DNA of 64,000 nt from Saxidomus purpurata. Its lineage: Eukaryota; Mollusca; Bivalvia; Venerida; Veneridae. A model generated the notes under the pieces. It did no database searches. It had not been told where the DNA came from and saw only the letters and a list, made by a program, of their open reading frames with translations. Of this stretch, positions 37,991-49,130 are shown piece after piece. The stretch spans positions 30,871,577-30,935,576 of the forward strand of contig JAFMSR010000001.1 of assembly GCA_022818135.1 (NCBI GenBank), written 5' to 3'. Position 1 is the first letter of the stretch; every line of letters starts with the position of its first letter. The position numbers and the translations under genes were made by a program.

Positions 37991-39324
37991 CAATTTCGAA
38001 GCCAAAACAATTTATCAGTAATTTACAAGGATAATGGTTATAATAGTTCTGGAGAATGAAAAGATCGAACTGTAAGTTAGACGGAGTGTGTTTATATATA
38101 GGATAAAATACCTGCATAAATCTTGCGACATTGAGTAGTGTCCTACGAATATGTTAGTACTATTTGACATCTCTGCATTCATAACACTCGACGTAAATTC
38201 TGTATATAGCTCTCTGCGAGACCCAGTTCCAACCAAACATTATTTACCCGTTTAAAGTTGAGTAAAATGGGGCAAAATGGTGATAACAGTTCTTTATACA
38301 AGGAAAACAAGATCAATCGAGTATGGGGACATTCGAACCTTAGTCTCTATCTGGGTACATGTACACAGGGAGAGCGATCGTAACCGCTCGGTAACTATAG
38401 ATTGGATGTGTAAATCTTGGGACGATGATTTGGAGGTCAAGGTGTCGGTCACTCGGGTCGGTCATTCCATATGCTGTGGGTTCAAACCAATCTTTGTGTT
38501 CCGACTACACGTCGTCGGCTTGATACGAGAGCGACTAGTTATTTTATTTTTTTCACTGTGTCACATTATTTTCACTGTGTCACAGATATGAAGAATAGGA
38601 TCTCTTCAACTTAATGAAAAACTGATCCATCATATTGCAAATTATGTTCCATTAACTTGTTTTATACGACTGGGGTATCATGGTACATTGTAGTACTGGA
38701 ACTGCTAGACTGGTATTCAATTATCTGTCCGTATTTATTTCTTACTCGATTAATTCTCTTTGCTGCCAAAGATAATCGAGCCCTATTTGAAAAAAAGGCT
38801 GAAAGCATTTTGCTTGGAGTTTTAATGAAATATATTCATCATCTAGCCTACTGGCTAAGCTATGGTATGGCTCTTGTCCGTCTGTTCGCAATTCCGTGTC
38901 TGGGCTGTAATACTGTATTGAAGTGAGGAATTGTTGAATGACTTAAGACTTAAGGTATCAAGGGTGCTCTGCGGAGAACATGCTTTGACTGCCCCCGTCG
39001 GTGTTACTGTTACATTTTGAAGTCAAATGACATTTGATAACATTTCGTGTCCGCCTCATATATCTCAAACCCATTGAAGGATTTTAACAAAGAATTGATC
39101 AAACGCAACTCACGGCTCGTCTTTAGATCGAAGTGTCTTAAGTTCGAACCTCACTCCACACACGTTCATGACTGATACAGGTCGAATTTTTTTTTCTAAA
39201 GTATGTCCCATCCATGTTGAACTGTGTTTTGAGAGAATAAAATGATTTGAAAGAATGCAATTACTGCAAATTGTTTAGAGAAGGAATGAACTTTCATAAC
39301 TAGGTTAGATTTTATTCAGTTTTT
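37991..39324. other. gene-free stretch
   Basis: B-box-like sequences GGGTTCAAACC (about 38479) and AAGTTCGAACCTC (about 39142) hint at old tRNA-derived SINE heads, without convincing A-boxes. Frames at 38277-38926 have no recognised domain. Confidence 0.35.
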
Positions 39325-39365
39325 AGCTCGACTATTCGAAGAATAAGGAGGCTATTGCACTCGCC

Positions 39366-39367
<2 letters not shown>

Positions 39368-39420
<53 letters not shown>

Positions 39421-39421
39421 T
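39368..39421 (+). repeat. GGCGTC hexanucleotide microsatellite
   Basis: About nine perfect copies, followed by a GGCGTT end. Degenerate versions sit at the same place in the copies at 10947 and 63628. Confidence 0.95.
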
Positions 39422-40345
39422 GGTTAAAGTTTTTTATAAATTCAAATATCTTGAATACTATCAAAGGTATTGACTTGAAAATCAAACTATATGTTTACCA
39501 TCAACATCTACACCTGGGGAAACAATCTCCATAACGCTGTTTTGATTTTTGACAGATTTATGCCCCTTTTTAACTTAGAATTTTTGGTTAAAGTTTTTTA
39601 TAAATTCAAATATCTTGAATACTATCAAAGGTATTGACTTAAAACTCAAAGTATGTGTCTACCATCAACATCTACACCTGAGGAAACAATACCCATAACT
39701 CTGTTTTGATTTTTGACAGATTTATGCCCCTTTTTAACTTAGAATTTTTGGTTAAAGTTTTTTATAAATTCAAATGTCTTATCAAAGGTATTGACTTGAA
39801 ACTCAAAGTATGTGTCTACCATCAACATATACACCTGAGGAAACAATTCCCATAACTCTGTTTTGATTTTTGACAGATTTATGCCCATTTTTAACTTAGA
39901 ATTTTTGGGATTTTTTTTTGTAAATTCAAATATCTTGAATACTATATAAGGTATTGACTTGAAACTCAAAATATATGTTAACCATCAACATCTACACCTG
40001 AGAAAACAATCCCCATAACTCTGTTTTGATTTTTGACAGATTTATATCCCTTTTTAACTTAGAATTTTTGGTAAAAGATTTTATAAAGTCAAATATCTTG
40101 AATACTATCAAAGTATTGACTTGAAACTCAAAGTATGTGTCAACCATCAACATCTACACCTGAGGAAACAATCTCTATAACTCTGTTTTGATTTTTGATA
40201 GATTTGTGTCCCTTTGTAACTTTGAATTTTTTGTTAAAGATAGAATACTATCGAACGAATTGACTTGAAACTTAAAATGTATGTTTACTGTCACCATCTA
40301 CACCAATGTTTTTGATTTTTGACATATTTATGCCCTTTTTAACTT
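39421..40345 (+). repeat. about five tandem units of 150-170 bp inside the element
   Basis: Each unit has TTGGTTAAAGTTTTTTATAA, AATATCTTGAATACTATC, ACCATCAACATCTACACCTG and CTGTTTTGATTTTTGACAG blocks. Units start near 39420, 39587, 39748, 39908 and 40070, with a decayed sixth. Confidence 0.85.
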
Positions 40346-40730
40346 AGAATTTTGTCACAGTTTTTCCAGACTAAAATGGAAATGGCTTTCTTTTGAAATG
40401 TCATAGAATAATTATGCAGCATGAAGCGGTCATGCTTTTTTAATTCTATACATATCAATTTTGAAAAGTTACAATATTATTCATGATCAAATATACAAGG
40501 TCATGTATTTCTTTGAAATTATCCCCCATCCTCCCTCCAGTTGGCTTGCAGAATCCAGAGTAAGGCTTTGAATGCAATGTACATTTACAAAGGTCTTTGA
40601 ACAAGTTTCATATCTTTGACCTTAATTCTTATAGACAATTACACAATACTCCTGTTCTTAGACAAAAACCCCATTTTACCAACAAGCTTTCGAATAGTCG
40701 AGCGTGCTGTCATGTGACAGCTCTTGTTAT

Positions 40731-41340
40731 TTATTTCATTAGCGATTCAGGTATTTAATGATACACCGTCCGAAACTGATGCCACCGGGATATATTTATT
40801 TTCCGTAATATCACAATCCTAGAAGACCGTAATTTAATCCTACTCCCGAGTCCTTATGTTTATAAATGTTCAACACGATCCTCGCATATTTAAATTGTTT
40901 ACACAGAGTCTCAGTCTGATATGAATGATGTCTTGTCAGGCGAAGTACGGGACATGCGAATGAAACACATCTATTTCACTATGTTCCAAAAGCATATCGC
41001 GGTATGACCCTGAATATTTTCTATAGAAACTCCCGTTTTCCACATATCTAAATCCATCCATATCACGACAAATACTTAAATCCTATTTCCTAAGTCCTCA
41101 ACATAATGTAACTCATGTAGCAGTGTGTATTTAACCTTACTGTGCTCGTGACATATTTATCTGATGAGCAGACGTAGTATTGAGCAAGTAAGCAATTAAG
41201 GGGTGCGATCAGCATTCACATCATAGTTCGAAAAGCTTAGTAGTTGTTGGATACATAATGATATATGCAGCAGTTTTGCTTTAACAGGGACATCTTACCT
41301 TATCAAGAAGTGCACACCGCCTGTATAGGCTAAACACGGT
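40731..41340. other. gene-free stretch
   Basis: Nothing supported on either strand. Confidence 0.4.
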
Positions 41341-41665
41341 GAGCTTTTAGGATGGATGCGTTATTGTCGTCCGTCCGTCGGCCGTCAATATTTTGCTTCG
41401 AAAGACATCTCCTTTAAACCACTGGGCTAATGTGGATTAAACTTGGCAATGATGTTCCTTGCATAAAGCTGATCGAATTCTATTCCACGCAAAGCTCTGG
41501 GTGCTATGGCAACAAGTAAAATTAAAAAAAAAAATCTTCTTCTCCAAAACCACAAGGCATAGAGCTAAGATACTTAGTATACATCATTGTCAAGTGGACC
41601 TCTATCAAGTTTCTTTTCAAACCATGCCAATATAGAGTCAATATTGGCCCCGCCAAGGGGGTCAC
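41341..41665 (+). repeat. interspersed repeat fragment (GTCCGTCCGTC type)
   Basis: GTCCGTCCGTCGGCCGTCA is followed by TTTGCTTC, a run of short phrases and GGGTGCTATGGCAACAAGTA. The same order (TTTGCTTCAAAC, CTCTGGTTGCTATGGCAAC) recurs at 41815-41980, so these are two fragments of one family. No coding frame. Confidence 0.55.
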
Positions 41666-41814
41666 TCCATTAACATATAAAGCATAAACATTGTTAGCTT
41701 GTAAAATGATTTTACTGCCCAGTTACGTGTCTATTCCTGCTATTTCATAGTTTTATTCCTGTGTGTGCTTGATTTTACCGACGTCATTAAAAAAAAGTCA
41801 CCTGATTCAAGCTT

Positions 41815-41980
41815 ATAGGCTCAAGTTGTGTCCGTCGTCTTCGTGTGATGTCAACAATTTGCTTCAAACAACAACTCCTCCCAAAATCGCTCGATAGAAG
41901 TTGGCTGCCTTCTACCAAACATGTTCAAAGAATTTCATTCCATACAGAACTCTGGTTGCTATGGCAACACATAGGAAACA
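41815..41980 (+). repeat. second fragment of the GTCCGTC-type repeat
   Basis: It shares the blocks CAACAATTTGCTTCAAAC, ACAACTCCTCC and TTGCTATGGCAACACATA with the fragment at 41341 and is shorter. Confidence 0.5.
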
Positions 41981-42535
41981 CTTAAAACACATATGAGTTG
42001 CCAGCTGATTAAAGCTGCAAATTCTATCTTAATATTTTCAAACAACCTGCGAAAAACAATTAAAACAAAATGGCGTAAAATATGAATTCTATGCTGAAGG
42101 ATTAATGTTACTTTAAAATTACAGGTACCAAGACGTCTTACATGTGCAGAACGGGAACATCTTCTCGCAGAATAGATTATGGAAACTTTGAAAAGAACGA
42201 ACTTCTTCAAAGATCTAAGCCTCCGAAATCCACTACCCCACCGTGACCCACCAGTACAAAGATGAATCACCGGACAAAGAGAGACAGTTATGTACTGTAA
42301 GCCCATTACCTGGTAACTCTACCCCGCTAAATTTTCAAAATGGATTTGTCAGTTTTCAACCTTAAAAGTACATGTATCTTTAATATTTGATGTGGTTACT
42401 CAATTAAAATGTTCTGACTGAATAACTTACTGCAGATTATGATCACGGTTGTCCAGACTACACTGGTCGTTGTTGTTATTGTAGGAGTTAAACGCCCGTC
42501 CCAACCATATTTTGGTCATTTTATCAGGCGGACAG

Positions 42536-42592
42536 GTTACTGTTACAGTGATTTCAAGTCAGCGACTCTAACCACTCGACCACAGAGGCGGA
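42536..42592 (-). mobile_element. tRNA-like SINE head (possible)
   Basis: On the minus strand, TGGTCGAGTGGTTAGAGTCG matches an A-box/D-arm, followed by a loop with anticodon TGA. The T-arm is not recognisable. Likely an old SINE head; low certainty. Confidence 0.35.
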
Positions 42593-42929
42593 CAATCTAC
42601 GCTGGTAACAAAGTCAGAATTCTTTGCACCGCCAGCACGTATACCATTCATTAACGCTTCTCTGCGTTACCAGTGCTACTTGGACGTTTATGCTAGAAAT
42701 CAATTCCACTGTATTCCAGCTTGTTAAATGTCATTTGAATGTATTATTTTCAGTTGATTCGTGTTGAGCCTGGCTCAGGGTGAACTATTAGGATCGATGA
42801 ATGTCCGTCGTACATCGGTCGTACGTCTGTCCGTACATACACTGTAGACATTAAGAGGTTAGGGTTTAATGTAGATCATGTTGTTCCTCGGCCAAAAATT
42901 TTATCAGATTGACCTGAAACTTAGAAAAG

Positions 42930-43380
42930 TGACGTTAAGACGCCACCTGGCGTCACAGCCTATGCATGTGCCGTGTCGTGCGTTTTCCTTTATAACTCGG
43001 GTCTGAATAACCGTAAAAAGAAAATTAAAAATGTTCTGTTGAGAGCGTGATATTTTCATTCGATTGGTATATGCCAGTGTATTGAATTACTTTGTAACTA
43101 GATTGTTTCGATAGAAAAAAAACGACGTCCACACGTCATCAGACAGGCGTTTTCTGACGTAGCAGTTTATACATTAATGTAAATTAAACCAAAACGCTCT
43201 GGTGAAAGTCTTTAAAGTCTTTAAAAGATAAACACTGTATCCAACGATCATTTATCTACAAAATTAGCAAGAAAATATCATACCCTTTCGTTTTACTTTT
43301 TCCGGTATTAGTGCGCTTTTTGTCACTGTACTGCATCAAAACGTCATAAAACAGACGTCTTTTGACGTCAGCTCATATTG
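42930..43380 (+). repeat. diverged direct repeats carrying TGACGT palindromes
   Basis: ACGTCATCAGACAGGCGTTTTCTGACGT (described in parts: ACGTCATCAGACAGGCG then TTTTCTGACGT, about 43133) recurs as ACGTCATAAAACAGACG then TCTTTTGACGTCA near 43342. A weaker third relative lies at about 42932. Confidence 0.45.
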
Positions 43381-43846
43381 GGAATATAACCAAAAGTCTA
43401 TCAAAATGATCTTTTTAATCATAATGTCTGCAACAAGTATTCAAACATAGCAACAGTGAAAAGTTATCATATCTACCATTTATAAATTTCGACGCGAACT
43501 GCATACTGTGATCGCACATCAACGTAAAAAAATTAAGTCTTCCTGGTAAATAATTATCTCTTAACATTTTTAAACACAGAACATGTATGGAATACATGTA
43601 AATGTATCCATTTTCTTCTCTCGTACCAAATAGTTTGTTCCAGTGTTATGATGCTGGTTGAAACACTGCAACCTTACGTTCGTTGTTACAATGATTTGAT
43701 GATTAATGAAGATGTAACAAAAACCACATTCAATTTGGCGAAACCTACCAAAATTAAAATCAATTTGATCTACACTTTCACTCTGTGCTGTATCAAAATC
43801 AAGTTAAAATCAAGACTAAATTACGAAAAAAGGAGAAATTAAGCAT

Positions 43847-43925
43847 CCCGTAGTAGATTCGAACCTGGACCTTCGCATACACGGGCAGAACTACTCAGCT
43901 GCTTACAAAATTGTCTCCCTTAGCC
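43847..43925 (-). mobile_element. tRNA-like SINE head (possible)
   Basis: On the minus strand, GGTTCGAATCT is a good B-box and AGCTGAGTAGTTC is a weak A-box, about 50 bases apart. No body or target duplication was identified. Confidence 0.35.
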
Positions 43926-44250
43926 GTGACAATCTCGAGCATGATGCTAGCTTTTTTCGTTTCGTTAGAATTGAATAAAACAAAGTATTGCCTGTCTGAA
44001 TTGATACAAAACTAGTTGATTATTCTATACGATAAGATGCGCTTTTTAATACTGAGGGCTTACTTTGTTTCCGAACATAGCAACTCTGCAGACAGTGTAA
44101 GACGATTGAGTAACCGTTTACTACATTGTCCTTTATATGTTCATTGTACATTGTACCAGTCTTTTTTTCATAGAAATAGTAATATGACTTGGTTACATTA
44201 CAAAAGATTTTCACAAAACTTACTCAGAACAATCCAGTCAGACAGACCAG

Positions 44251-45293
44251 TAGAGCGATACTGGCCCTTTTAGGCCAACTGTTTTCGATGGCTGGGCTAT
44301 AACTCCTATTTCAACCAAACTTTACATAAGTGAGTAGCATAATATCACACTTCGCATAGCATTTGCATGTTTTGCTTCAGTGACTTTAAGCGGAGTTATT
44401 GACCTTGATTTGTCAAAATTATTATGTCTGAAAAAAACATCAAGGCATCTGTTTTGAGAATGCAAACAAACTGGACAACCTTTTTGTTTTCAGTGATAAA
44501 TACAATTGCAAAACAACTATTCAATATTTGAGAGCCTATAGGAAGAAATGGAAAGACAAAAATGGCACATTGGGAACAGCAGGAACACATTCAAACTTAA
44601 AAAAGACACTTAAATGAAAAGTGTTTTTACCTAATAATCAAAAAGCGGTCTTTAACCAGTCTGAATAGAAAAAGTCTAACTGTCTGAAATAATATGGCAC
44701 AGAGCTAGATAATTGTTTTGTAGCATTGGCTAAAAATCCTCTGCTAAGTTTGTTCAAATCATGGCACGGGGTCACATGATTTACATGAGAGCTATATGGG
44801 GAAATCTTCAAATATTTTCTTGTCTTAAACCACAGGTCCATGAACTTTGATATTTGGTGTATAACATTGTCCTTTGAATCTCAACCAGTTTTGTTAAAAT
44901 TATGTCCTTTGGGTCGAAATTGGCACAACCATAGGTTGGTTATGTATACGTAAACATTGGAAATCCACTTGTCAATGAAACAAGGCCCAGATTTTTAATA
45001 GTATGTGTGTAGCATTGCCTAATGTTCGGTCCTCAACTAGGCTTATTCAAATCATGCCCTTGGGTCAAAATTGACCATGCCCTAGATGTCACATGTTTTA
45101 CTTAGACTTGTGAATATTATTTTGTTGGAAAAGATTTACCTATCAAAATATCTTTACAAATATGGGGTCAAGACTGAAAATACAAAAAAGTTTATGGTCA
45201 ACACTTTAAGATCATATTCGGATGTTTGTCTTATGACCTTGGTTGAAGGGCAAGGTGAGCACCGGTGAGCGATATAGGGGGCCATGATGGCCC
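44251..45293 (+). mobile_element. interspersed element bounded by GAGCGATA motifs
   Basis: The left bound is GAGCGATACTGGCCC; the right bound is GTGAGCGATATAGGG followed by GGCCATGATGGCCC, itself a palindrome. Between them are repeated phrases on the theme CATGCCCTTGGGTC and AAATTG. Boundaries and class are uncertain and no coding frame is present. Confidence 0.4.
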
Positions 45294-45418
45294 GCTTATA
45301 TTTCAGGACTTCTGTATGGAGTGATTTTACAAGTTTTCTGGTCCGATCTAAAATGGGAATAGCGACTGTAGACTAGTGATGGTGGTCATCTACGTCATCT
45401 GGTGTTGAGGATCAGAAA

Positions 45419-45495
45419 TGTCGTCTGCTGACTGCCTACAGAATTGTCGTCTGCTGACTACCTACATAATTGTCGTCTGCTGACTACCTACAGCT
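45419..45495 (+). repeat. three tandem 26-bp units
   Basis: TCGTCTGCTGACT occurs at 45421, 45447 and 45473. Confidence 0.85.
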
Positions 45496-46743
45496 AAAGC
45501 TTGTTCTGAAAGTCTCAAGAATGTCATCCACCGAGCCAAATTGTCAGACACAGAATAACTCAAAATAGACTTCTGATAGACATTTGAGTGAAGCTATTAT
45601 TTTTACATCTTTGTGACAGTTCAGTTTAGGAAAAAATTCAAATTGATTTATATTGTTCAAACTCAAATCTATTAATGGTTAAATTCATTATTCCTGTATA
45701 TTTTGAGAAAAAAATGTCTTACATAACATTGAATTTAAACTTCAAAAGACAATCAATAGATCTATATCTATACTTAATTGTAAAGTTGTTTAGAAACTCC
45801 ATTGTAAAAGTAACGAAAGTACCATTTTCAAATTCTGTTTACCTCAAATGTCTATCATTCATTTTCTGTAAAAGTATTTAGCTGTACTAACCTTAATGTA
45901 CATGAAAATATTCCTTATAATCTAAATAATTTATGTACCTCTTGAAAGACTAAGCATAGTATCTCACATTTTAAATTTTTATCCTGATAGATTTTATTTT
46001 CAAGATGGCTGAACTTTGATAGGCTTTGAATGGTGTACGTTTGTTTCCGGTAATTGGCTACTAAATATAGAACGCATCCTTTTATTGGTTACGACCAGCA
46101 TCTTACTAGACATTTCATGGGTTTTAAGTTTAGGAATACTTTCAGATCCTAATGTTAAAGGCCAATGCTCACCTTGAATATTACAGTTACTCACAGAAAG
46201 ATACATGAGCGGTAAACTTAACTGTGATTTGTACAAAAGGTTTCTGACAGTGCTTCTTAATAAAGTCCAAAGGACATTTTGTACATGTAGCTCAGTATTT
46301 TTTCAATGATATTGCAAAACATAAGACACGCTTTCAGACGATATTCTTCGTAAAGAAATTACACTATTACGAAATCGATGCATACCTCTACATTGTTTTC
46401 ATGTAAATAGAACATTCTGCCTATAATTTTTTTATCTATCCGGGGAAATTCTGCAGATCACGGGTTTTCAAATTGTTTTGACGTGATGTTCCAGATAATA
46501 TATAATGGGCTTGTAATACAATCAAACATGTAAACAAAGACCACTGTCATTATTTAAAGGTTTATACTTGATTTGAAAAGTGCACGGTTTCGTTCCTAGT
46601 GGTTTTTATTCGCAGGGTGGTCTTTAATGCAGGTTTCACAAATCTTTCACATTTTTGTATTATCACATTTTAAAAGAGATCTGGGTGAAAACTTTACTAC
46701 TATATTGATTTAAAACTTAGAAAGATCTGCATTTTTGTGTTAC
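45496..46743. other. gene-free AT-rich stretch
   Basis: Nothing supported on either strand. Confidence 0.4.
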
Positions 46744-47320
46744 TTAAAGGGGTATTCCCTTCTACGAGCAGATGATTTTCTCAAAATGTTAAATGTCATG
46801 TTATGTAATGTTATGTTTAACTTCATTTAATGATTTGTTATGTAAAATAATAAACAAGTTTTTCACGAAGATCATACATTGACAAATGCCTCGTTTACGC
46901 GCAGATTGCAAATACAGCAATGTTTCATTCACCCCTTAAATATGAAAGTGTTGATGACAGTTTTACTGAACTGCAACATGTACGATACCGCATACTTTAC
47001 CGATGTTTACTGAAGGTTTTGTAGCAATCATAGTAGTTATTTAAATAAAACGGTTTTGAGGTTATTTTATACTGATCACAGATTTAAATGTAAACTGTTT
47101 TGACCAAAATGGTATTTGTGATTGAAAGAGTATGGATTGGTCCCTGTTTCTCCCATATGCGACCCCATCCCCAATTGTTTTGTTCTTCTGAATCAAAGTT
47201 GCTTACTCAGCAGATTTTAGGCTAGGCAGTTTAAGATAGAGTCTGACTTTATTTGTTGGTTATAGCAATAACTATCACGATAACAATAGTTATATTAAAA
47301 ATAATGATTAACAATAACAG

Positions 47321-47343
47321 TAATAATAATAATAATAATAATT
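47321..47343 (+). repeat. TAA microsatellite
   Basis: About seven copies of TAA inside the central loop of the TTAA element. Confidence 0.9.
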
Positions 47344-47909
47344 GTATACTGTAAACCATATACATTTCACTCTATTCACAGACACCAGTTTTCAATACGT
47401 CAGAAATAAAGATCCCTTTGTATTTTGTTAATATGGATCACGAGAAATTTAAAAATCGCCTATTTGCACGAAATTGATAAAACACTAACAGTAACTGACG
47501 TGAAAATTCATTGGTTTACAGTAATTTTTCATTCTGTATTTTAAACTGTTTAGCTACACCCTGTCCAGTATGCATTCATTGTTGCTGGGGGACAGTATAA
47601 TTGTTGGATGTAGACATGTGTAATAAGAAACAGGAACAATTGTATAGAAACATGTAATAGACTTCAATGAGGCATTACCTCAATCTGTTATCACAATAAA
47701 TAACCTCAAAATAATTTCTAGTGAAATAATTGAAATGACTGCTACCAAAATTTAAAAGTTTCAGCTAAAACTTCCAGTAAACATCGATAAAGTTATCATA
47801 ATCGAGCATGCCGAAGTTCAGTCAAACTTTCATCAACACTTTCATATTTTAGGGGTGGATGAAACATTGCTATATTGGCAATCAGCGCGTAAACGGGACA
47901 TGTGTCAAT

Positions 47910-48195
47910 ATAATACCGCTACCAAAATGCTCGCTTTCCGATTGGTTAATCGATCCGTGTACATATTTGATCGATACGGCTCCATTTTAAGATTATTGAA
48001 AATACATATTCTTGTGAAATAGCGCAATAATTTTAAATTGCGGTATTATATAATCGTTATACGGGTTTTTGCCGTGTACATCTGGACATGTACCCTGTTT
48101 GTATTGTATGTCACCCTCGCCTTACGGCTCGGGCGACATACAATACAAAAAGGGTACATATCCAGATGTACACGGCAAAAACCCGTATAACTAAT
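47910..48195. mobile_element. nested palindromic insert of about 286 bp
   Basis: The uninterrupted opposite arm shows that GTCAATGTATG was split here, leaving AAT on both sides (47907-47909 and 48196-48198). The insert opens with ATAATACCGC, repeated inverted as GCGGTATTAT at 48040-48049, and ends in a large hairpin (48056-48191). Confidence 0.6.
48056..48191. repeat. long palindrome (hairpin)
   Basis: Arms of about 60 bp starting GTTATACGGGTTTTTGCCG pair almost fully. The tip is a CG-rich CTCGCCTTACGGCTCGGGCG. Centre near 48124. Confidence 0.85.
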
Positions 48196-48324
48196 AATGT
48201 ATGTTCTTCTTTCAAAACTGGTTTATTTATAATTTACAGAACATAATAAAGCGTAGCGTAACATGACATAACAATTCAACGTTTTGAGAAAATTATCTGC
48301 TCGCTGTACTGAGTACCCCTTTAA

Positions 48325-49130
48325 CTTGCAAATAAACCATAGATCGAAAAATATTGGGCGTTTTATAGGAACAAATGAAAGAAGCATTTAGACGTAACTA
48401 CATGTAATTTAGTCAAACCTCTGTAAAATACCACCTACGTATAAAGACCAGTATGGAGAAAAGCCCTGCACTATTCAGATAGGCACATACACTAAATTCA
48501 TTTATAATAGGAAGTTCAAATAAAATTTAACATGTTTAATTTTCAGTGATGTAAATGAATACTCGATATCAAAAATTTAGTAACATTTTTCATTTATATT
48601 ACCCGCAAATTTGATTGTTATTAAAAGTTTGTACAAAAGTCATTTCTAACCTTGCATTTTAAATTGAAAGACCACATTAAAATATAGACAATAACATAAT
48701 TATGACAGAAAGGAATGTATCGACATTGTTTTAGTTTCTAACGTTATACTATCTCTTTGAGTAAAGTCAAGGTGATCATGGGTCTTTAAGATTATTTTAT
48801 TTTCAAGAAGAGAGAAATTAGCCAGTGAGGTTAGGAGTAGTTACATAAATAAACCTTGACTGATTGTATTAAATGAGGGGAATATAAAACTCTTAAGGTA
48901 GAAAGGTTGCAATAAGTAGTCCGTGTTTAATACCGTTCAGAAATTATAGTTGTACACAATTTGTGCATTGGTGCAGTGGTAGAGCGTCTTACTGAAATTT
49001 GTTGTGTCATTTGTCTTTAAATTCGTAAACTTTGTCATACTGTTAAATTACTTGAAAATATTAAGGTTGACCTTAATTTTTGCAGTTATACATTACATAC
49101 TATTATATTGCATTTCATATATTATATAAC
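48325..49130. other. gene-free AT-rich stretch with one tRNA-like scrap
   Basis: TGCATTGGTGCAGTGGTAGAGCG near 48963 (quoted core: GCAGTGGTAGAGCG) resembles an A-box, but no B-box follows. Nothing else is supported. Confidence 0.35.

Larger units (their letters stand above)
39325..40730 (+). mobile_element. bivalve-type repeat element with 15-bp terminal inverted repeats
   Basis: GCTCGACTATTCGAA at 39326-39340 is matched by TTCGAATAGTCGAGC at 40689-40703. Inside are a GGCGTC microsatellite and about five 165-bp tandem units. After the right inverted repeat, a hairpin (CTGTCATGTGACAG) is followed by CTCTTGTTA. Further copies of the left part lie at 10947 and 63628. No coding capacity is seen, so it is non-autonomous. 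Confidence 0.7.
46748..48320. mobile_element. TTAA-flanked inverted-repeat element (1.57 kb), interrupted
   Basis: TTAA at 46744-46747 and 48321-48324 flanks AGGGGTATTC... and ...GAGTACCCCT. The arms are long inverted repeats (about 46748-47090 against about 47690-48320), recognisable through the paired blocks TTTTCTCAAAA/TTTTGAGAAAA, GTTTACGCGC/GCGCGTAAAC and TTTGAGGTTATTTTA against its complement. The right arm is interrupted by an insert at 47910-48195. There is no transposase, so it is a MITE or foldback. TTAA suggests piggyBac-like targeting by inference. Confidence 0.7.
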
